NCBI RefSeq assembly: GCF_030815985.1
Contig: NZ_JAUSXM010000001.1
Location: forward strand, 4,774,001-4,838,000
Origin: Paenibacillus sp. W2I17
GTDB taxonomy: Bacteria; Bacillota; Bacilli; Paenibacillales; Paenibacillaceae
Direction: 5' to 3'
DNA length: 64,000 nt
The position numbers were made by a program, and so were the translations under genes. This document shows positions 1-7,305 of this stretch, piece by piece. Position 1 is the stretch's first letter; every line of letters starts with the position of its first letter. The notes below the pieces were generated by a model. The model was not told the DNA's origin, searched no databases, and saw nothing but the letters and a program-made list of their open reading frames with translations.

Positions 1-2
1 AT

Positions 3-542
3 CAGACCCATATCGTGGATTTGGGGAAAATCAATGATCGCCTGTTTGCCAACGTTGTGGCTGCGGGTTCTTTGGCAGAAGCTTTGTTCTCCGTATCCTC
101 GGAAGAAAAGTCGAAGTTGGGATCATTCGCATATCTGAAAGAAGGCTTGAAAGACCTGGTGAATACACCAGCCAATCATCTAACCATCGAGTATGATGGA
201 CAGATCTGGGAGGGGGAATCGCCACTTTTTCTGGCGGCGCTGACCAACTCGGTCGGAGGATTCGAGAAGTTGTCTCCGGATGCAGAGGTGGACGATGGTC
301 TGATACATTGCTTTGTTGTTCGTAATATCAGTGTGTTCAACAGCCTGACCCTGGGCACTTCCCTGTTATTTGGTAGTCTGAAAGACCATAAAGATGTAGA
401 CTATTTTACAGCCAGAGATGTCCATGTCCGTTCAGTGGAAGCCATCCGCACCAATGTAGATGGGGAGGAAGGTCCTGCCCTTCCGATTCATATCCGTGTC
501 CTGCCAAGGCACATTGAGGTTATCATACCGGAAGAAGTATAA
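3..542 (+). CDS. YegS/DagK-family lipid kinase, C-terminal part (5' end outside window)
   Basis: The frame is open from the first bases of the window, so this is the 3' part of a longer gene; the GTG at 15 is an internal codon. The visible residues (D-L-G-K-I-N-D-R-L-F-A-N at the start, a beta-rich second half with the pattern GGFEKLSPDAEVDDGL) match the second domain of the diacylglycerol kinase/YegS family, which phosphorylates diacylglycerol or related lipids at the membrane. The family is usually about 290-310 residues, so roughly 120 residues, including the GGDGT nucleotide-binding motif, lie upstream. It ends at TAA 540-542 and I see no clear terminator before the next gene. Family assignment is fairly sure; the exact lipid substrate cannot be told from this part. 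Confidence 0.8.
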   Translation, partial: QTHIVDLGKINDRLFANVVAAGSLAEALFSVSSEEKSKLGSFAYLKEGLKDLVNTPANHLTIEYDGQIWEGESPLFLAALTNSVGGFEKLSPDAEVDDGLIHCFVVRNISVFNSLTLGTSLLFGSLKDHKDVDYFTARDVHVRSVEAIRTNVDGEEGPALPIHIRVLPRHIEVIIPEEV

Positions 543-689
543 CTTATTCTTTTGGATCTATAGGCTGGAACGAAGAACCTATCATTTCTCCATATGAATG
601 TAGGATAAAGCTATTGAAACCGATTGCAGATATATGTCACAATCAAAGGTAAGATACACGATAATATTCGAATATGGAGGGAAAACATC

Positions 690-1607
690 TTGAGAACGAT
701 TAAATTGGGCAGCAGTGCACTAGAAGTACCTGTAGTCGCGGTGGGCTGCATGCGGATTAATTCACTAGACGGTAAGGAAGCCGAACATTTTGTTCGTTCT
801 GCAATGGAGGTTGGCGCGAATTTCTTTGACCATGCCGACATTTATGGTACAGGAACATGTGAGGAGATCTTCGCCGAAGCGGTACAGATGAATCCCCAAG
901 TTCGTGAAAATATGATTCTTCAATCCAAATGCGGTATCCGAAAAGGCATGTTTGATTTCTCCAAAGAGCACATCCTGAATTCAGTCGATGGCATCCTGCA
1001 ACGTTTGAAGACGGAATATCTTGACGTTCTACTTCTGCACCGTCCTGATGCATTGGTTGAGCCAGAGGAAGTGGCTGAAGCCTTTGATCAACTGGAGCGC
1101 GAAGGTAAAGTGCGTCACTTCGGGGTATCCAACCAGAATCCGAACCAGATCGAATTGTTGAAAAAATACGTGAAACAGCCACTGGTAGCCAATCAGTTGC
1201 AGATGAGTATTACCAATACGACGATGATTGACAGTGGAATCAATGTGAACATGGAGAACGATGCTGCGGTTAACCGTGACGGCAGTATCTTGGATTATTG
1301 TCGTCTGCATGATATCACCATTCAACCTTGGTCTCCGTTCCAGTACGGATTCTTCGAAGGTGTCTTCCTGGGTAGCGACAAGTTCCCGGAATTGAATGCA
1401 AAGATTGACGAGATTGCTGCGAAGTATGACGTGAGCAATACAACGATTGCAATTGCATGGTTGCTTCGTCACCCTGCACAGATGCAACCTGTGACAGGCA
1501 CGATGAATATTGAACGTCTGCAAGACTGTGTAAAAGCAGGAGATGTTCATCTCACTCGTCCAGAGTGGTATGAAATTTACCGTGCGGCAGGTAATATACT
1601 GCCTTAA
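690..1607 (+). CDS. Aldo/keto reductase
   Basis: A 305-residue NAD(P)H-dependent aldo/keto reductase of the YdhF/YcsN-like bacterial branch. The catalytic tetrad is visible: Asp47 and Tyr52 in FDHADIY, Lys80 in LQSKCG and His117 in LLLHRPD. The C-terminal WLLRHPAQMQPVTGT segment is the usual cofactor-phosphate loop. I chose TTG 690 because GGAGG (676-680) sits 9 bases upstream; the in-frame ATG at 624 has no ribosome site and would add 22 unlikely residues. The gene stands alone between its own upstream gap and a strong terminator at 1650. The substrate is unknown; the family reduces aldehydes and ketones in the cytoplasm. Confidence 0.88.
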   Translation: MRTIKLGSSALEVPVVAVGCMRINSLDGKEAEHFVRSAMEVGANFFDHADIYGTGTCEEIFAEAVQMNPQVRENMILQSKCGIRKGMFDFSKEHILNSVDGILQRLKTEYLDVLLLHRPDALVEPEEVAEAFDQLEREGKVRHFGVSNQNPNQIELLKKYVKQPLVANQLQMSITNTTMIDSGINVNMENDAAVNRDGSILDYCRLHDITIQPWSPFQYGFFEGVFLGSDKFPELNAKIDEIAAKYDVSNTTIAIAWLLRHPAQMQPVTGTMNIERLQDCVKAGDVHLTRPEWYEIYRAAGNILP

Positions 1608-1649
1608 ATCCAAGTTATAGTGAGTATACTGACTGCTGAGTCAGTTGAG

Positions 1650-1681
1650 AACACGAGCCCGTGGATGGCTCGTGTTTTTTG
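1650..1681 (+). terminator. Intrinsic terminator after aldo/keto reductase
   Basis: AACACGAGCC and GGCTCGTGTT form a 10-bp stem with a 7-base loop, followed by a run of T. Confidence 0.9.
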
Positions 1682-1753
1682 TCTATTTTCAGGTTTGATG
1701 CCAGACGTGTTTCCGATATAAAATAAGGATAGGATTGTCCGTTTTATAAAAGG

Positions 1754-1770
1754 ATTAAAATGGTTTTAAT
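1754..1770. promoter_or_regulatory. Palindrome ATTAAAA-TGG-TTTTAAT, candidate operator
   Basis: A perfect 7-bp inverted repeat with a 3-base centre lies 23 bases upstream of the -35 box of the quorum-sensing receptor gene. HTH receptors of the RRNPP group often bind palindromes near their own or neighbouring promoters, so it may be an autoregulatory site. This is inference from position and symmetry only; the tract is AT-rich, so chance is possible. Confidence 0.4.
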
Positions 1771-1793
1771 ACAAATTAGTTGAAATTATCATA

Positions 1794-1822
1794 TTGACCG
1801 ATACTTTCTAATTACATATAAT
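1794..1822 (+). promoter_or_regulatory. Sigma-A promoter of the receptor-peptide cassette
   Basis: TTGACC (1794-1799), a 17-base spacer and TATAAT (1817-1822). Transcription would start near 1829, about 50 bases before the TTG start at 1880. Confidence 0.75.
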
Positions 1823-1879
1823 TACTTTTGCATACCGATAATCCCGTTTATGTTTTTTATTTTGGAGGGTGGTGTTCGT

Positions 1880-3262
1880 TTGGAGTCGACAACCACGATA
1901 CGCGATCACTTGGAAAGTTATCTGAAGCGTGAACAGATGTCCATTAGTCATTTTTCGGAAACGTCAGGGATTAATTCGGGTACGCTCAGCAATATCTTGA
2001 ATAAAAATCGGCCTATTGCCATGCAGCAGTTGGATCGCATTACTTCCGCCATGAGACTGGAAGAAGGTTACTTCTATGAGTTATACATAGATGAGTGTTT
2101 TGTACACGCGACCCCGGACTGGCGAAGACTGGGACCCTTCCTTCATCGCTGTGCCGAGTTGGACAAGTTGGACTGTATTGAAGAGGTTATTCGTCTGATG
2201 ATGGATAATCTATCCTATATTCCTTTGTTATTTGATGTGGCTGAAGAATTCTACCAAGCAGGTAAATTCAAACCAGCCATTCTTCTATATGAAAACATTG
2301 CTGAAAGCGAGAAAATGCAACATTCCGAGCGGCTTGCACTCTGTCAGTACCGACTGTTCAGGCTGGGACTGACCAATGATCAGCACCGGAATCTGATTAT
2401 TGCATCTCGGTTCGAATATTATGTGGATCGGCTGGATGAACGCTACCAGTTGGATGCGCTTAACGAACTGATTAATGCTTTTGGAGCATTGCATAGATGG
2501 GACAAGGTTCAGGAGTTATCTGAAAAATTGAAAGTGAAAGCTTCCATCCATTATGAGATGAATGGCCGACGGAAACAAGAAGAGACCAAAAGACCAATTA
2601 TTTTCTATATTCTATACTCCGATCTAGCTGCAGGAAGTGCCTGTTATCATTTGAAGGACTACACTGGGGCACTTAAATATGTTTCTTTATATTCGGATAA
2701 TCGCTGGGTGAGGAACCCGGATAAAGATGAAATCGTAGTTATGAATCAGTTTCAAGAATGGGCTGAAGCTAATCGATATATATATCATTTAATGGGCGGT
2801 CATTTTGAGGTGTTACCTGATTATTTGGCGTATATCTCAACGAAGGAAAATGAGATATTCCCAGCGCTTTGTGATATTGTAACAGCGGCTAATCGCTATG
2901 ATAAGGATATAGATCATGTACTCAAACAGTATGAATCCTACTTCACTTATCAGGAACAGAGTAACCGAATTGGTAAAGTAAGCAGACAAGTTACAGATGA
3001 TCGATATTTACGACTTTTAGCAGACTTGGGCGCATATTATCTAAAGAAAGACGAGTATCATTTAGGTATAGAATTTGTGCTGGATAGTTTAAAATTTTCT
3101 ATTGAAATTAGCAGTGGACGAGGTATGCTTAGAGGTGTCGGACTGTTTGAGCAATACCGGGAATTTGCATCTGAGACGGCGAAACAGCAATACAAAATGA
3201 TAATTAGTGAGGTGCAGAAACTCAATGAAGAGAAAGTTGGCTTTGCTGATAGCTACCTGTAG
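1880..3262 (+). CDS. RRNPP-type HTH-TPR peptide receptor/transcriptional regulator (AloR-like)
   Basis: A 460-residue protein with an N-terminal Xre-type helix-turn-helix (about residues 5-65; SHFSETSGINSGTLSNILN is the recognition region) followed by an all-helical, TPR-like remainder with repeated A-x-x-Y and L-x-x-L-A-x-Y helices. TTG 1880 is chosen because GGAGGG (1864-1869) precedes it by 10 bases. The last 38 bases overlap, in another frame, a 46-codon gene for a secreted pro-peptide. This receptor-plus-overlapping-peptide layout is that of Rap-Phr, NprR-NprX and the AloR-AloP systems reported in Paenibacillus polymyxa. The expected role is a cytoplasmic regulator whose DNA binding is switched by the re-imported peptide. 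The targets are unknown; the Spo0E-like gene and the GntR-ABC operon just downstream are the closest candidates. Confidence 0.82.
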   Translation: MESTTTIRDHLESYLKREQMSISHFSETSGINSGTLSNILNKNRPIAMQQLDRITSAMRLEEGYFYELYIDECFVHATPDWRRLGPFLHRCAELDKLDCIEEVIRLMMDNLSYIPLLFDVAEEFYQAGKFKPAILLYENIAESEKMQHSERLALCQYRLFRLGLTNDQHRNLIIASRFEYYVDRLDERYQLDALNELINAFGALHRWDKVQELSEKLKVKASIHYEMNGRRKQEETKRPIIFYILYSDLAAGSACYHLKDYTGALKYVSLYSDNRWVRNPDKDEIVVMNQFQEWAEANRYIYHLMGGHFEVLPDYLAYISTKENEIFPALCDIVTAANRYDKDIDHVLKQYESYFTYQEQSNRIGKVSRQVTDDRYLRLLADLGAYYLKKDEYHLGIEFVLDSLKFSIEISSGRGMLRGVGLFEQYREFASETAKQQYKMIISEVQKLNEEKVGFADSYL

Positions 3263-3365
3263 TATCGTTGTATTCATCGTAGCCCCTGCTACGGAACCTG
3301 TCCCAGGCAAGGAAATCCCGAACCCCGAAATTATGAGACCCGCTGATCATGGATTTGGAACTTAA
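3225..3365 (+). CDS. Secreted signalling pro-peptide overlapping the receptor gene
   Basis: This 46-residue gene starts at ATG 3225, inside the 3' end of the receptor gene but in another frame, with GAGGTG (3208-3213) as ribosome site. It begins MKRKLALLIATCSIVVFIVA, a basic start and hydrophobic core typical of a Sec signal peptide. A proline-rich spacer follows, and the tail is MRPADHGFGT, ending at TAA 3363-3365. Phr, PapR, NprX and AloP precursors have this design: export, processing, then import of a C-terminal 5-10-mer through the oligopeptide permease. The mature signal is probably in the last ten residues (for example within ADHGFGT), but the exact cut is a guess. A terminator follows at 3374, closing a two-gene unit. 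Confidence 0.78.
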   Translation: MKRKLALLIATCSIVVFIVAPATEPVPGKEIPNPEIMRPADHGFGT

Positions 3366-3373
3366 TAAAGGTA

Positions 3374-3410
3374 AAGAACGCTTCTGATTTATTCAGAAGC
3401 GTTCTTTTTG
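3374..3410 (+). terminator. Intrinsic terminator of the quorum-sensing cassette
   Basis: AAGAACGCTTCTG pairs perfectly with CAGAAGCGTTCTT over 13 bp, then a T run. It lies 8 bases after the pro-peptide stop codon. Confidence 0.93.
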
Positions 3411-3500
3411 TGTATCAAAGTGGAAGAATAAGTATGTCGTATCTCACATGCGCTTATGATTGGCATAATACACTAAAATATGACAAAAAGGAGGGATACT

Positions 3501-3671
3501 ATGGATCGCCTGGATTTGATATCACGGATCGAAGATGCCAGACAATTGTTATATCGCATGCATATGGAATACGGCAGTCTGCTTCATCCGGAAGTGATCC
3601 AGCAATCCGTAGTCCTGGACGGGCTTATTAATCAATACAACAGAGCAAAGGTAGGAAAGGCGATGAATTAA
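3501..3671 (+). CDS. Spo0E-like aspartyl-phosphate phosphatase
   Basis: A 56-residue protein with the size and pattern of the Spo0E family: a short two-helix hairpin with LISRIEDARQLLYRM in helix 1 and V-x-x-x-S-x-x-LDGLINQY in helix 2, the place of the family's S-x-x-L-D signature. Spo0E proteins remove phosphate from Spo0A~P and so delay sporulation. ATG 3501 is preceded by AAAGGAGGG with good spacing. It sits between the peptide cassette's terminator and the GntR operon and seems separately transcribed. Its closeness to a peptide sensor recalls Rap-Phr control of the same phosphorelay, but a functional link here is only inferred. Confidence 0.8.
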   Translation: MDRLDLISRIEDARQLLYRMHMEYGSLLHPEVIQQSVVLDGLINQYNRAKVGKAMN

Positions 3672-3680
3672 GTTCGCCTA

Positions 3681-3709
3681 TTTACATTTGCGTCTTTGTA
3701 TACTATAGT
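3681..3709 (+). promoter_or_regulatory. Promoter of the GntR-ABC operon
   Basis: TTTACA (3681-3686), 17-base spacer, TATAGT (3704-3709). The start point would fall near 3716, inside the palindrome 3708-3729. Confidence 0.7.
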
Positions 3710-3729
3710 TAGTTACATGAGTAACTAAC
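3708..3729. promoter_or_regulatory. Operator palindrome GTTAGTTAC-ATGA-GTAACTAAC
   Basis: A perfect 9-bp inverted repeat with a 4-base centre overlaps the -10 box and start point of the GntR-ABC operon. YtrA-type GntR repressors autoregulate through such sites, and the GntR gene starts 15-42 bases downstream, so it is very probably this protein's own operator. Confidence 0.75.
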
Positions 3730-3743
3730 CGACTAACTGACTA

Positions 3744-4151
3744 ATGAATACGTATGAAAGTTGGAAGCACATGAAATCGACTTTGGATGAATCTCAGCCT
3801 ATTTTTCATCAGATTGCCACGATGATTATGGACGATATTGTGGAGGGCAGATTGAAGGTGGAAGAACAGGTTCCCTCAACCAATGAACTGTCACGCTTCT
3901 ACAATATCAATCCGGCTACAGCCCGCAAAGGACTGCAGGAGCTCGTGGACAAGGGGATTATATACAAACAGCGAGGTGTTGGAATGTTTGTTGCAAAGGG
4001 AGCAAGAGAAGCATTGCTCGTTGAACGGAAGCAAGATTTTTATGAAGAATACATCAAGCCTTTACTTGAAGAAGCCAGACGGATTCACATGAATGAAGAC
4101 ATGATTATTGATCTGATTCGCGGCAAGAAGGATAAGGAGAGTGAGTTATGA
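3744..4151 (+). CDS. GntR-family (YtrA-type) transcriptional regulator
   Basis: A 135-residue regulator with an N-terminal winged helix (PIFHQIATMIMDDIVEGRL, then VPSTNELSRFYNINPATARK and GIIYKQRGVGMFV) and only a short helical tail, which defines the YtrA subfamily. These proteins repress ABC transporter operons in response to cell-wall stress or antibiotics. The start is uncertain: ATG 3744 lacks a ribosome site but lies close to the predicted RNA start; ATG 3771 also fits the family N-terminus. Its stop overlaps the ATG of the ATPase gene (ATGA), so the three genes form one operon under the palindromic operator. Confidence 0.88.
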   Translation: MNTYESWKHMKSTLDESQPIFHQIATMIMDDIVEGRLKVEEQVPSTNELSRFYNINPATARKGLQELVDKGIIYKQRGVGMFVAKGAREALLVERKQDFYEEYIKPLLEEARRIHMNEDMIIDLIRGKKDKESEL

Positions 4152-5023
4152 TTCATATGGAACAGGTCAACTACAGCTACCAGAAGACGCCCGTTCTGAA
4201 CCAGGTTACGCTACATGAGAATGAGCCAATCATTAGTGCAATCTGGGGAAGAAATGGAGCGGGTAAAACAACACTGATGAGTTTACTTGCAGGGCATAAC
4301 CGCCCGGACAGTGGAACCGTTCAGATCATGGGTCAAGACCCCTATAATAATCTGGCTGCCCAAGAGCATCTGTGTTACATCCAGGAGAATCATCCCCTGG
4401 GGAAAAACTGGACGGTTAGTGACATGGTTCAAATGGGACAATATTTTCATCCGCAGTGGAATCAGGATTTGGCGGAACGTTTAATCGATGTGTTCGAACT
4501 ACCGGCGAAGAAAAAGATCATTAAATTTTCGAAAGGCATGAAGACTGCTGCCCAGATTATATTGGGTCTTGCCAGTAATGCAAAGATAACCATTCTGGAT
4601 GAACCTACTAATGGACTCGATGCTGAGAAGCGTAAATTCTTCTATAATGCGCTACTGGAAAGTTATGAAGATAACCCGCGTCTGATTCTGATATCCAGTC
4701 ATCATATTGAGGAGATTCAGCCTTTATGTGAGTCCCTTATCGTTTTGCAAGCTGGAGAGGTGTTGTTAAATCAATCGATGGAAGAGATGCGCGAAAAAGG
4801 AGTTCTTCTAACAGGGGGAATTAACGATATCAACCGAGTCACAGCAGGTGTTAAAGTTATAGAGTCTTCCCATATGGGATCGACTGTAAAAGTAATGATT
4901 GATGAGCCCTACTCGAAAATGTGGAAGGATATCGCTCATTCGCAGGGGCTTTCCATTGAGAAAGCGACATTACAAGATTATTTGGTTAACAGGACCCGTT
5001 ATCAAGAGGGGGTTAAACCATGA
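4148..5023 (+). CDS. ABC transporter ATP-binding protein (YtrB-like)
   Basis: A 291-residue ATPase with Walker A GRNGAGKTT, a diverged signature region (FSKGMKTAAQI in place of LSGGQ, normal for this subgroup), Walker B ITILDEPTNGLD and H-loop ISSHHIEE. A C-terminal extension of about 80 residues follows. Starts and stops overlap by ATGA on both sides with the regulator and the permease, which implies translational coupling. It would energise the 232-residue membrane protein encoded next, probably as an exporter or stress-sensing system rather than an importer, because no binding protein is present. Confidence 0.9.
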   Translation: MIHMEQVNYSYQKTPVLNQVTLHENEPIISAIWGRNGAGKTTLMSLLAGHNRPDSGTVQIMGQDPYNNLAAQEHLCYIQENHPLGKNWTVSDMVQMGQYFHPQWNQDLAERLIDVFELPAKKKIIKFSKGMKTAAQIILGLASNAKITILDEPTNGLDAEKRKFFYNALLESYEDNPRLILISSHHIEEIQPLCESLIVLQAGEVLLNQSMEEMREKGVLLTGGINDINRVTAGVKVIESSHMGSTVKVMIDEPYSKMWKDIAHSQGLSIEKATLQDYLVNRTRYQEGVKP

Positions 5024-5718
5024 ATGCAGTAAAAGGTACGAACCGACTGATTCGCGATGATATGCGTTTGTTTCTGAGCATATTTTCATCCATCGCTCTA
5101 ATGCTCACCGTTGTATATTTGGCCATTGGCTTCATATTTGATGTCTCGTATGCTACGCAACTGTTTGGTCCCATGTACGGAGGGATATGTGCGTTTGCAA
5201 TCGGGGGAATTATTACACTGTTTCCGGTTGCGATTGGTATGGGCAGTACACGAATTCAATTCATGAAATCCTTCTATATGAATTCGGTATGGATGGTTGC
5301 AGGCACCATGATCATTCTGCATGTGGCGTATTTCCTCTTACACCTGCTTCAGGAAAAAGGAATTGTTGACGTAACCCTTTATCAACCGGGCATGTTGTAT
5401 TCAAGCGAATATCATTTCTTATCCTACCTGTGGATCGATCTGATGTGCGGCTTTCTTGTACTGGGAATCTCTGTCTTCCCAACGGTTTGTTGGATGCGCT
5501 TGGGGATGCGTAACTTCTTCATTATGTTCTTTGGGGTAGGCCTAATTATCACTCTGATCGTTATCTTCGCAGATTTTGGGGAGTGGATGAAGTGGTTTTC
5601 GAGTGTGAATATGATGACATTGTTCACCGTTCTGGGATGTATTGGTGGTGCGCTACTTCTATCTACGTACCCGATGATGAAGAATGCGCCGCTTACTATG
5701 AAATCCAAAAAAGACTGA
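5020..5718 (+). CDS. ABC transporter membrane protein
   Basis: A 232-residue protein with about six hydrophobic segments (roughly residues 15-40, 50-72, 88-108, 132-155, 160-185, 195-218) and no enzymatic motif. It follows the ATPase gene with an ATGA overlap and is the membrane half of the GntR-controlled transporter. The substrate is unknown. Related YtrC/YtrD-type and bacitracin-type permeases act in the cell-envelope stress response, which is the most likely but unproven role. Confidence 0.82.
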   Translation: MNAVKGTNRLIRDDMRLFLSIFSSIALMLTVVYLAIGFIFDVSYATQLFGPMYGGICAFAIGGIITLFPVAIGMGSTRIQFMKSFYMNSVWMVAGTMIILHVAYFLLHLLQEKGIVDVTLYQPGMLYSSEYHFLSYLWIDLMCGFLVLGISVFPTVCWMRLGMRNFFIMFFGVGLIITLIVIFADFGEWMKWFSSVNMMTLFTVLGCIGGALLLSTYPMMKNAPLTMKSKKD

Positions 5719-5777
5719 CAGGAAACAGTTATAAAGGAACTGGGCAAGGAATCTAAGCGAAACTTCCTGTAAATCAG

Positions 5778-5812
5778 AAAACACGAGTGCGAACACGCCT
5801 CGTGTTTTTTTT
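5778..5812 (+). terminator. Intrinsic terminator of the GntR-ABC operon
   Basis: AAACACGAG and CTCGTGTTT stem, 12-base loop, then eight T. Confidence 0.9.
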
Positions 5813-5885
5813 GTATCATATTAAATCACTGAATATACCTATTCAACAATCTTTGTGCGGAATTCCAAACTGAAATGTGTATGAG

Positions 5886-6401
5886 TTAAGCCTGAGCCTG
5901 CGGTTTGAATCCTTCGTCTTTGAGATACTCGCCAGCTTCGCTACGCGTTTCAAAAGCCATATCCAGGTTATCACCGGAATACACATACCACATGTCATCT
6001 TCGTATTTTAAAGTCAGCGTATGTCCATCTTCATCGATCCACATTCCGCCACCCGTAGAGGTTGTAGACAATGCAGGAGCAGCTTTTACTTGTTCTGGTT
6101 CTTTAAATTCAACTGCGTTGGGATTGTGAGACATCGCTTGGATCGTTTGATCTAACAAGGTGCGCAGATCTGCTTCGGAGTAATCACGAATATTGACGAA
6201 TCCTTTAGCATCGGTCTCATAGTCAGGCAGTAGCCCTGCATAGATATAACCGTTACCGTTAGGGTGAATATGGAGAGCAACAATTTTTTTATCATACGCA
6301 CTTTCCTCGTAGTGGAAATTAACTCGACCGAGAGAAACATCTTTGCGTTGCAGTTGGGGATACGATTGTAGCACTTCTAGCTTTTGTTCCACGTTAAGCA
6401 T
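5886..6401 (-). CDS. Hypothetical protein, 171 residues
   Basis: An acidic, soluble protein without signal peptide. The N-terminal part (about 1-105) reads like a compact alpha/beta domain (HIHPNGNGYIYAGLLPDYE and DYSEADLRTLLDQTI). After a low-complexity linker (APALSTTSTGGG), the C-terminal part (about 120-165) has alternating strands (LTLKYEDDMWYVYSGDN) and a final EAGEYLKDEGFKP helix. I do not recognise the family. It is the last gene of a minus-strand row with ada and the isocitrate-lyase-like gene and may be co-transcribed (52-base gap), but no functional link is evident. Confidence 0.7.
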   Translation of the reverse strand: MLNVEQKLEVLQSYPQLQRKDVSLGRVNFHYEESAYDKKIVALHIHPNGNGYIYAGLLPDYETDAKGFVNIRDYSEADLRTLLDQTIQAMSHNPNAVEFKEPEQVKAAPALSTTSTGGGMWIDEDGHTLTLKYEDDMWYVYSGDNLDMAFETRSEAGEYLKDEGFKPQAQA

Positions 6402-6453
6402 AATTGCCTCCTGTAAATGTTCAATAGAGGTGATTATAACATGCCCTCCTCGG

Positions 6454-7228
6454 TTAATTTCCCGATAAAATGTTTCTCCCCAGTTCTTTCAGGTGTTCCA
6501 TAACTTGCACATAGGGATAAGGCCCATAGCTTACACGTGCTACACCCAGTGCGGCAAGCTGTTTTGGTGAAGGCTCAGGAGACGTAACCATAACGTTAAT
6601 TGGCAGCGGTGAACGCTCACACAATTCTTGAATCAGTTGGTGATCCTGCAAACCGGGTACAAACAGACCACTGGCTCCTGCATCTGCATAATGGCTCGAA
6701 CGTATAAGTGCTTCCTCTAGGAGGGAGTGGTTATGGTGTTCAGGTGCATGTTGCAGAAAAATATCTGTGCGGGCGTTAATGAACAACGGTATGCCTGCCT
6801 GCTCCGCAGCTTCCCTGGCGGCGGACAATCTTGGGCATTGCTCCTCCACAGTGTACAATCCCAAGCCAGCGGGAAGTTGATCTTCCATGTTGATTCCTAC
6901 AGCACCATGATCGATGACTTGCAGGATATTTTTCTTCACTTCTGACACAGACCCTCCCATACCCTCCCTCTATATCGATCGTTACAGGCAGATCCACGCT
7001 CGCTGTAATCCTTGCAAGATTGGCAAGCACCAGATGGAATGGCATGGCTTCACCATCGTGTTCACCGTGGGCAGCAGCAACGGACCAGCTTCCGGTAGCA
7101 ATGGCCGTTGCTCCAGCGGATTGAATGGCTTGCGCACTTCCGGCGTCCCACACATTGACCAGAACAAGTGGTTTTCCTTTCACATGGTATTGTTGGAACA
7201 ACGTTGCTTTTTCTTCTAAGGTACTCAT
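6454..7228 (-). pseudogene. Isocitrate lyase/phosphoenolpyruvate mutase-family gene, frameshifted
   Basis: Two overlapping frames together encode one protein. The first (from ATG 7228, behind AAAGGAGAG) carries LVLVNVWDAGSAQAIQ, TGSWSVAAAHGEHDGE and VTIDIEGGYG; the second continues VSEVKKNILQVIDHGAVGIN, INARTDIFL and GASGLFVPG. This is the family order of isocitrate lyase/PEP mutase-like proteins (2-methylisocitrate lyase, oxaloacetate decarboxylase type), which cleave or form C-C or C-P bonds at a Mg2+ site (D in DIEGGYG, E in NMED). One extra G in the GGG read at 6956-6958 breaks the frame; removing it restores ...EGGYGGSVSEV.... Everything else is intact, so it is either a recent mutation or a sequencing error. 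Confidence 0.82.
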
Positions 7229-7305
7229 ATTATGTTGACTCTCCTTTGTTATATCATGCATTTCTTTGGACATTTGATGCGTACTTCATTACTTCATTCT
7301 GTTTT

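Noticed and set aside
6940..6970. Programmed +1 frameshifting as the reason for the three split genes
   Set aside because: No slippery heptamer, stop-codon shift site or stimulatory structure is visible at any of the three sites, and none belongs to a gene known to use recoding.
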